The translations under genes were made by a program, and so were the position numbers. Positions 56,840 to 64,000 of a stretch of 64,000 nt of DNA are shown piece after piece (the first letter of the stretch is position 1; each line of letters opens with the position of its first letter). The notes under the pieces are model-generated. The model searched no databases. It was not told where the DNA came from and was given only the letters and a program-made list of their open reading frames with translations. Source of the DNA: Nymphaea colorata (taxonomy: Eukaryota > Streptophyta > Magnoliopsida > Nymphaeales > Nymphaeaceae); the NCBI RefSeq assembly GCF_008831285.2, contig NC_045141.1:8731353-8795352 (forward strand), read 5' to 3'.

Positions 56840-58089
56840 AGGAACAGATCAAACTTACAAAGGTGAGCAAGTGGGCATGCGCCCCTCTAATTAGATCCAC
56901 TGCTGCCGTGGTGGAGAGTACATAAATACAACAAGACTCTTGCCTTCTTTTAACTCAGAAAATTAAATTTCTCAAGTTGCTGAGTTTATGAGAGAATAAA
57001 TGTTTAAGGGTCCATTTGTTTGCCTCCAATCAGAAGCTTTACCAATTTGGACTATGGTGAGCCCCATATATTTTTTCTGCTAGAAAAATCTGGGAAAAAT
57101 GTCTCAATCCCAATCTTCTACACTTCCCTTTTCTCACGTTTGCAGGATTCTTTTTCTAGGGTTTTCATCTATCCTATTTTATTATGTAAAAAATTTGGAT
57201 GCGTGATCTTGTTTTTATTTTCTTTTCTCAAAATCACAAAGCTTATTTAGATACCAGGCTTGGGCAATTTATGGGTCTTGCACCAAGGACTGGATAATAA
57301 GATACAACTCTAACCTTCTGCCCAAAATTGCTGACCCAAGATGAGAACGGGAGAGAGGAATGGATATGTTAATTACTGGATGTTAAAAATATTTTCTTCC
57401 CATACAACCTAACTTTTAACATATTGTCTTAAAATTAAGTAATTTGGTATATATCCAATTGGATAGTAAATTCAAAATAAAACAAAGCTGAATTTATATA
57501 TCTAAATCCAAATTTAAATATCTGAGTCCAATGCATAGTTAAAATCAGAGTTTGAATATACATCAAATCCAAAGTTATTACAACTAAAAATGTTCTCAAA
57601 GTTCTAGATCTGGACCCGGTTCAAAGTAATTGTGTTTTCATATACAACAACCATCTTTTATATTTTGATGATGTAATCTTCTCACCCACCGTTTTGCATA
57701 GGGCTAAGTTTATAAAATTCCTCAGTGCCTTGTGTTGCCCTTTAGTTTATAAAGGAGCTAAGAGGGTGTTTGGCAATAGGGACACTTTGTGATTGTCCCA
57801 TCGATCTACAGCAAAATTATAGAAGGTTCATTGGACACTAGAGCTATTGTTTCATGAACCTTTATCAATTTTCTGGACAGATTCATGGAACCTTTACAAT
57901 CAATGCTACCCCTTAAAGGAACACATTGCTCACGTGCACTTATTCATTATTTATTAAAATATGAGAATGACATTTTTCAATTAATAAATTTGTTTCCACA
58001 ACAATTTAAGAGCAACAAGTATTTCCTAATCAACGTTCTAATAGTTTGAAAATTCTTAGAAGGTGTAATCACCCCATGTTTTCTAAAAT
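56840..58089. other. intergenic, no gene
   Basis: AT-rich. 57,430-57,610 is a GATTC-rich stretch ('aatccaaatttaaatatctgag'). Nothing else recognised. Confidence 0.5.
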
Positions 58090-58514
58090 TCAATATTTAT
58101 CATTTTTCAAACATTTCATGATAGCAACTGCCTTGGACCCTGCCCCACTTCCAACTGTATAGCAAACATGGCCACACACCCACCAAATGGGTGTTGCTTG
58201 CAAAAATACACCCTCCATCGCCACCGTCTCCACTAGGAGTGGACAAATCCTGCATTTCTTCACCACTCGCACTGCCCAGTTCTTTCTCTTCACCATGTCT
58301 TCCAAGGTTAACTGAAGATCTCGGACATGAAAAGGACCTTAGGCAGAAGACGAAATTTTAGAAGTGCCGCAGCTGTTGTCGTAGGGGGCATTACAGGCGT
58401 GACTTTCTCTGGAGCGCGTTTTTGACTGGAGGTGATCCAGAGGTTGAGTAAGGTGGCATTGGATTCGGGCACGTGTTTAGTATTTTTGATCCAATTTTCA
58501 GATTTTTTGGACAA
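58090..58514 (-). other. unidentified exon-like sequence
   Basis: Two adjacent minus-strand frames: 58,514-58,308 ('ESNATLLNLWITSSQKRAP', 'KVTPVMPPTTTAAALLKF') and 58,310-58,090 ('VKKCRICPLLVETVAMEGVF', 'TPIWWVCGHVCYTVGSG'). Between them is 'atcttcag', a possible splice acceptor, which would put the second in frame to about 58,310. The amino-acid use is protein-like, with Cys and Trp. I do not recognise the family. It lies next to the 5' end of copia copy 2, in the opposite direction. Confidence 0.3.
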
Positions 58515-58639
58515 TCCTGTGAAGATATACGGAATTTACCAGTGCCACAGGTTTCTAAAGGTCCATGTGACCTCCTGCTATAGAGAGACTCGTCTGCGAC
58601 CCAGACTGTCTTCAGCTGGGAATCCGCAGTGCCAATATC

Positions 58640-59527
58640 ATGGCCGACGCTGCTAGCTCAAATCAAAGAGATCATTCAAGGGAGCCAAGTCCACCGAGCA
58701 TAATACCCAGAAAATTACCTCCACCCCACTCAATGGTGCTAACTATTTGAGTTGGGCGAAGGCTGCTCGCTTGGTTCCTATTGGAAGATCAAAGGCATGA
58801 TATATTAACGGGAAAACCAAAGCTCCAGCCACTACTGTTCCCAACCATCCATAGCAAATCTGTTTACATATCAGGATACCGCACACGGAATATGGGAGGC
58901 TCTAAAAGAACTTTACAGTGAGCAAAATAATCTTGCTCCAGTACACCAGATACAATGCGAGATTGCCAATCTCACCCTCCATGACCAAGATGTGCAGCGG
59001 TACATTGGGAGACTCAGGAGTCTATATGATGAGCTCCTTCAATATCAACCAGTGACCTCTGATCCAGTCATTTACAGACATCATTTTGAAGAAGATCAAA
59101 TCTTCAAGGTCCTCGTTGGATTGAGTGAGGACTATGAAGCCATAAAGACTCAAATCCTGAATACTATGCTGCTGCCAAAATTCAATGTTGTTTGTCAAAT
59201 GATTCAGAGAGAGGTGTCAAGGTGAAGAGTTGTGAGCGTCCCTCCAAAAATGGACTCCATAGAAGACAGCCAAGAAAGAATGGCGTGCCTTTCACAATCG
59301 GGCACTAATCAAGGCACACAAAGGTACCACTCAAACACAGAGAAAAATCACAGAAAACTTAAGTATACTCACTGCAGGAAATTGGGTCACATACGCGATC
59401 GCTACTGGGAACTTGTGGGGCGACCAGGGAAGGAAAAGGGATCTTCTTCAATCCCAGACAAAGACGTCAACCATGCAAACTTTGTCACCAAAGATGACCT
59501 GGAAAAATTCTTCCAGAAATTCTCTAA
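58640..59527 (+). pseudogene. Ty1/copia gag, copy 2 (before the insertion)
   Basis: The likely gag start is ATG 58,640. 'TPLNGANYLSWAKAARL' is the usual copia gag beginning. After two stops the frame is clean from about 58,950: 'QRYIGRLRSLYDELLQYQ', 'EDQIFKVLVGLSEDYEAIKT', then a zinc knuckle 'CRKLGHIRDRYWELVGRP' whose second Cys-type position is Tyr. Gag ends with 'FVTKDDLEKFFQKFSK', interrupted exactly by the 3.5 kb element. No LTR or primer site is visible upstream, so the 5' end is missing. Confidence 0.88.
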
Positions 59528-59709
59528 GGGGGCGTTTGATGCGCCGGAAAAACACTATTTACCTAGAAAAAAAATTCAAATATTTAAAATTTTTCCATCG
59601 TATCAAATGTGGAAAGTTTTTTTCGACCGTTGAAGTCGAATTCCGGAAATTTTTTTCCGGAAAAAATTTCCGTCTGGAGAGACGGAGATTTTTTTCCAGA
59701 ATTATATTT

Positions 59710-60120
59710 TTGCCCGTTAGGGCACGCGAGCGCATCTTCGCGTTTCTTGTTTTCCTTCCTGTGCCTCAGCCGCTTCTTTCTCGTCGACGCACCCGCAGAC
59801 TCCCTCGCGTGCCTCCTCTCCCTCTCCGCATCAGAGCTCCACGCCTCCACGCCTCCTCTCAGTGCAGCCGCTAGCCTCCTGTCCCTCTCTTTCTCGCAAG
59901 GTATTGTCTCTCTCTCTCTCTCTCATTCTCTCTCTTGTTCCCCTCTCCAAGTAGGCGTTTTGAATCCCTGCGGGTGCATCGACTGAAAACGACCCTCTGA
60001 TGTCTGCCGTGAGCATGAAAGTAATGTCTGCACGCATGTTTTCTGTTTCTATTCTCATAAAGAGTTCATTCTTCTCCTCTGCCCTCTCTGCTTCTTTCCT
60101 TGGTAAGAATCCTTTGTCTT
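59710..60120 (+). other. gene-leader-like sequence inside the Harbinger-like element
   Basis: GC-rich sequence with a CT-rich tract and 'tctcgcaaggtattg', which would serve as a splice donor at about 59,901. A further 'cttggtaag' donor-like site is at 60,102. The open frame from 60,000 ('MSAVSMKVMSARMF') is hydrophobic and Ser-rich. Together this looks like the 5' end of a host gene (leader exon and start), but the gene is not recognised. Confidence 0.3.
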
Positions 60121-61758
60121 CCGTTTCCTCTCTCTTTCTCTGCAATTTTTTTTGCTTTTCATGTGTTGGTTCTGCACAAAAAAGCCTCTGAGACTGGTCT
60201 TGTTAGCTTTTCGTGGGTTCTTCTCCTTTGACGTGGAGGGTTTTTCTTTACCTTTCGTTTGAAGGGGGAAGGTATTTCTGCAATTTCTTGATGATTGTGT
60301 GGTGCGTCCATTTTTAGGTTCTTTGTTGCATTTGTGGAGTAAGGTTTGGTTGGCTTTTCTGCAATTTCTTGATGATTGTGTGGTTCTCCTTAGACAGTGA
60401 TTGGAGTCACAGGGACTGGAGGTGAATATGGGAGGATCGAACCCCAGCGTTTCATCAGCATTTTGCGTGGTTGAGAGTCACGTAATGGCATCGCATTCAA
60501 GTCCCTGTGGAGGGCCTGTGAGACTTCTTTGAGTTTATGTACTGAATAGAAAAGCTAACAAGACCAGTCTGTTTTTGTTTGAGTGACTCAGTTCTTGGTG
60601 AGATTCAACATGAAGAAGAAAAGGAAGAGAGAAGAGGAATAAAAAGAAATATGCTGCGATCAAAAGTACTGAGTTTATGTTAGCATGTTTGAGTGGTTCA
60701 TGTTTTTAAACTGTTTTTTTTACTGCACTACGAGTTCAGCATCTTTCCGCAAAATTTTCATTGATAAATCTGAACTGAGTTTATGTACTGAGTTACATTA
60801 CTGTCACTGTTCTGTTGAGATTAATTCGTCAACTGAACTTTAAATTTTGAAATTTAAAGTTTGGAACTGAGCCTGGGGATTACATTTCAAAATAGATTTG
60901 TGCTGTGCTGGGCTTCATTTTGGGTTTCAGTTGGACTTAAAATGGCTTTGCTCATATCAGTTCTGTTCTACTAGATTTTGTTTGGCATGATTTTGGTCAT
61001 GCCTTCACATTCTCTTTCATGCATTTCGCAAAATTAAGCCTTCAACTTAGTTGTTGCCCTTTGAGCAGCTTCAGATTGATGGGGTTGCTTCAATGGCAGC
61101 TTCAGATCGATGGGCTGCTCATGAAGACATTTTTCAGATTGCTATGATTGTAGATTTACTAGGAACAAAAATGATGCACATGGTTTGGCTTTATCTGTTT
61201 GTCAAAGAAGAGTCGGAGGAGTTATGTTAACTTTTTCTTACATGGTTTGGTCCGACTGTTATAATTACATGTTACTTGTTAGATGCTCACTTATTTATTA
61301 ATTTTGTTATTGTCATACAACGACAGTGTTTCTTGCTTAATTAGCATATTCTAACTCATTTAGTGCTAATTGTTATTGTTATGCAACTAGCAGGACTGGT
61401 TGAAGATGAAGCACCGACATCAGTCTGACGTATGTTTAAAGGTCGTGCAAAGGGGAAAGTTTGATTCAGTTTCAGTTTTTTTGTTTTGTTATGGTGCAAA
61501 GACACTGCATATGTATTTGCTTCTTTGAATACTCGACACATGCACTTGGCTTTCTATTGAATGTTGAAGCTCTTCTGAACACTGAACACTGATGGGAATA
61601 TGTAAATATTTTAACACTGATGGGACTATGTATGTGGTTTGTTTAGTATTTTATCACTGATGGGAACAATGATATGATCCTTCTTTATGTATGTGGTTTG
61701 TGTGGTCTTTATTCGCTTTGTCGTGCTATCGTTGCGCTTTGTTGTTGATGTCAATTAC

Positions 61759-61828
61759 AGTTGCTTTTGATGATTTTCCAGAAGATGGCTTAAATGTGCC
61801 CCTCAGGCTTGAAAAAGTTGCAAATGAG
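61759..61828 (+). other. unidentified internal exon inside the Harbinger-like element
   Basis: Acceptor 'attacag' and donor 'gaggtgagc' bracket 70 bases reading 'AFDDFPEDGLNVPLRLEKVANE'-like in one frame (22 codons, shown here in part: AFDDFPEDGLNV, LRLEKVANE). Both splice sites are canonical, and the acidic peptide differs strongly from the surrounding low-complexity DNA. Family not recognised. Confidence 0.4.
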
Positions 61829-63025
61829 GTGAGCAGCAATTATTGGGTGTTGGTATTTTGTGTTGAGCTTTGGCAACATGTGCCATGTATGGGTGACTGA
61901 CGCATGACCTCCCATTGTAATTGAGCTGCTTTTCCTGTGTGCAGTTGATGCTTCATTAATCTGAATTTCAATTGCCAAGAATAGGAATACATGATTTTTG
62001 ATTTCGTGTGATGATATGGGCAAAGTGTTGAAATTGTGATGGAGTTGACGCCAGATTGATTCAATTTTTTTTATCATGCTGTTGGTGGTTGGTCTGATGT
62101 CAACTACAATTTTCTTGGCACTGCAGCTAAGGTCGTTGGCTGCTTGCAGTGGGAGATCACAGCCGTTTTTGTTATGGTTATGTTAGATTCAGATCTGATG
62201 TATATATTGCAGCGAGTTGGGTGTTTGGTTGAGTATTTTTACTTCTGCAGTTATCTCTGATCTGACACAGGTGGATCGGATCTGGCATGGCATGATTTTT
62301 ATTCACATTTGGTTTCAGTTTTTGATAGTTTCTATCAACTGAGGGTGTTGGTGTTGTTGATCATTGGTGCATGTTGAGAGTTAGGATAGTGATTCATAAG
62401 GCTTCATCCTTCTGCACCTTGCCATATCGTTTCTCAAGGATCCACCTACTTGGTTGTATGTGGGTTTTTGACCAGGTTTTATGGGATCTTCACTGAACAT
62501 TTGTTATAGTATTTGACAAACTGTGAGTTGGTGCAAGGTGAGGGTGATCAGTGACGAATGTCAGGTGACGGGCATGTACGACGAGTTATTTCTTGGGTAT
62601 AATATGACAAAATTATGTATCTAGGGAAAATTCTCGAAGAAATTTTTTAATAAATTAAAAATATCTTCAAAATTAGGTAAATGTGAAATAAATAAAGAAA
62701 ATTAATAATAAGACATTGAATTGTTCTAATTGATTGTGTGGGCGAGTATATCCGGTTTATACGTCCATACATGCATAACCATGTTGTTGCCATATTTTTG
62801 TAAATCTAGATAAATGTTTCCTTATTATCAAACTAAGAATTAAATTTCTAGAAATATATTTCTGGACTATCAAACTTAGAAATATAGAATTGGAAATATA
62901 TTTCTGAGTCATCACACACACACTAAAATTGGAATCGGAAAAATTTTTTCCATTTCATTTTTCCATTTCCAATATTTTCAGCAATATATTTCCAGAAATT
63001 TTTTTCCAGGCCATCAAACGGCCCC

Positions 63026-64000
63026 TAAAGCAAATCTATTATCTTTCCAACCAATGGGTGATGTCTCAGAAGGTAAGTTCTGTGCCTTATTGAATGCCAC
63101 TAAAAATAAATCCTGGATAGTTGATTCTAGTGCTACTGATCACATGACTAATAATCCCACAACACTTGCCAATCTAAACAAGGATCTTCATCGTTCTGTT
63201 TTTTCTGCTGATGGGTCATCTACTTTTGTTGCTGGCATTGGAAAAACATCCTTCGAGAAAAATATTAGTTCTGCTTTACTTGTTCCTAAGGTCGCTGTCA
63301 ACCTTATGTCTGTTAGCAAAATCATTCAAAATTATGATTGTCTGGCTGTTTTCTCCAAGAAGGATGTAACGTTTCAGGACCTGAGCACCAAGAAGGTGAT
63401 TGGGAAGGGCCGACGCCATGGTGACCTCTACACTTTGGACACCGACTGTTTGAGTTTTTTCTCCAAATAAAAATCGACTCAAAGGATGGACTATCAAATT
63501 TGACATGCTCGATTAGGATACATATACGATCAGAACCTCAGTCCCCTCACCATTGATGATAATAAAGCATGTAATGCATGTGAATTCGCCAAATTTACAC
63601 ACCTCACCTTCCAGCCGATTCATGAAAGGTCTGAAAAATCTTTTGATCTCATTCACTCGGATGTTTGGGGACCTGCTCCAGAGGACTCTCATGCTGGTTT
63701 TAAGTTCTATGTATCCTTCATTGATGATATGACTTGTGTATCTTGGATTTATTTTCTCAAAAATAAGAGTGAAGTGCCAAAATTTTTTGAAGAATTCTAT
63801 GCCCTCATTCTCCCTCAATATTGTGCTAAGATTAAAATGCTTTGCTTTGACAATGGTGGTGAATATGTGAATGATGCATTGAAAAACTTCATGAGGAAGC
63901 ATGGAATACAGCCCCAATATACCTGCGCCGGGATGCCTCAGCAAAATGGCATTGCAGAAAGAAAAAACTGACTATTTCTAAATATTACTCGGGCTCTTAT
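63026..64000 (+). pseudogene. Ty1/copia protease and integrase, copy 2 (after the insertion), runs off the window
   Basis: Continues gag-pol after the insertion. The protease motif 'WIVDSSATDHMT' (about 63,112) has Ser for the Gly of DSGATDHM. The HxxxH half of the integrase zinc finger is missing after a short break at about 63,470; 'CNACEFAKF' remains at about 63,570. The integrase core in the plus frames shows 'IHSDVWGPAPEDSH' (first Asp), 'MLCFDNGGEYVNDAL' (second Asp) and 'PQQNGIAERKN' (Glu), so all three catalytic residues are kept. A stop follows at about 63,969. Reverse transcriptase would lie beyond the window. Confidence 0.9.

Larger units (their letters stand above)
59528..63025. 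mobile_element. PIF/Harbinger-like element, 3,498 bp, inserted in the copia gag-pol
   Basis: The inverted ends GGGGGCGTTTGATG and (reversed) GGGGCCGTTTGATG match at 13 of 14 bases. The flanking TAA (59,525-59,527 and 63,026-63,028) is the 3 bp duplication typical of PIF/Harbinger. Copia copy 1 shows the empty site 'ttccagaaattttctaaagcaaatct' at about 41,231. Subterminal zones are rich in 'ttttttccgg/ccggaaaaa'. The interior has no transposase. Instead it holds a GC-rich leader-like zone (59,710-59,960), CT runs, and exon-like pieces with splice signals. Short direct repeats occur inside ('ctgcaatttcttgatgattgtgtgg' at 60,275 and 60,358). Confidence 0.85.

Noticed and set aside
59831-60191. 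104- and 63-codon frames in the Harbinger-like element as a transposase
   Set aside because: No DDE-type or Myb-like motif; composition follows the CT-rich tract.

Overview
This window is nuclear DNA of a flowering plant. It holds receptor kinases of the Xa21/EFR type (LRR-RLK subfamily XII), an NBS-LRR resistance gene with a coiled-coil N-terminus, a terpene synthase with the RR-x8-W motif of the angiosperm TPS-b group, plant Ty3/gypsy and Ty1/copia retrotransposons with initiator-Met-tRNA primer sites, a LINE, and many small hAT-like and Harbinger-like DNA elements. The species cannot be fixed from the sequence. I found no intact protein-coding gene. Every recognisable host gene is broken by stops, frameshifts or deletions, so this looks like a repeat-rich interval holding decayed defence and specialised-metabolism genes.

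Layout. 1-640: short degenerate tandem array. 800-17,400: a tandem pair of LRR-RLK pseudogenes on the minus strand (4,263-7,650 and 13,300-15,043) with partly homologous flanks, plus about six copies of a related upstream repeat. 17,397-20,954: a candidate 3.6 kb LTR-like segment on the minus strand with a regular 175 bp tandem array, a TATA box and a GC-rich block. 20,955-31,100: further copies of the intergenic repeat seen at 815-3,050 and 9,100-10,400. These copies carry inserted hAT-like elements, and one copia LTR followed by its primer-binding site. 31,100-33,650: AT- and CT-rich DNA without genes.

33,650-40,708: a gypsy element with an unusually long (about 3.9 kb) 5' LTR, then decayed gag, protease and the start of reverse transcriptase, cut off by a 100-N assembly gap. 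40,809-44,110: a copia fragment, then a LINE remnant. 45,443-46,608: NBS-LRR pseudogene (minus). 48,115-48,889: GC-rich element with terminal inverted repeats. 51,783-54,433: two more small tandem arrays. 54,714-56,047: terpene synthase pseudogene (plus) that keeps its first two and last two exons but has lost the catalytic middle. 56,480-56,757: a second NBS-LRR N-terminal fragment. 58,640 to the end: a second copia copy split by a 3.5 kb Harbinger-like element that carries exon-like sequence.

The window's main value is as a record of transposition. Paralogous copies of the same repeats serve as empty sites, so several insertions, their target duplications and their orders can be read directly. 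Five short exon-like fragments that I could not identify are listed separately; some may be gene pieces carried by transposons.
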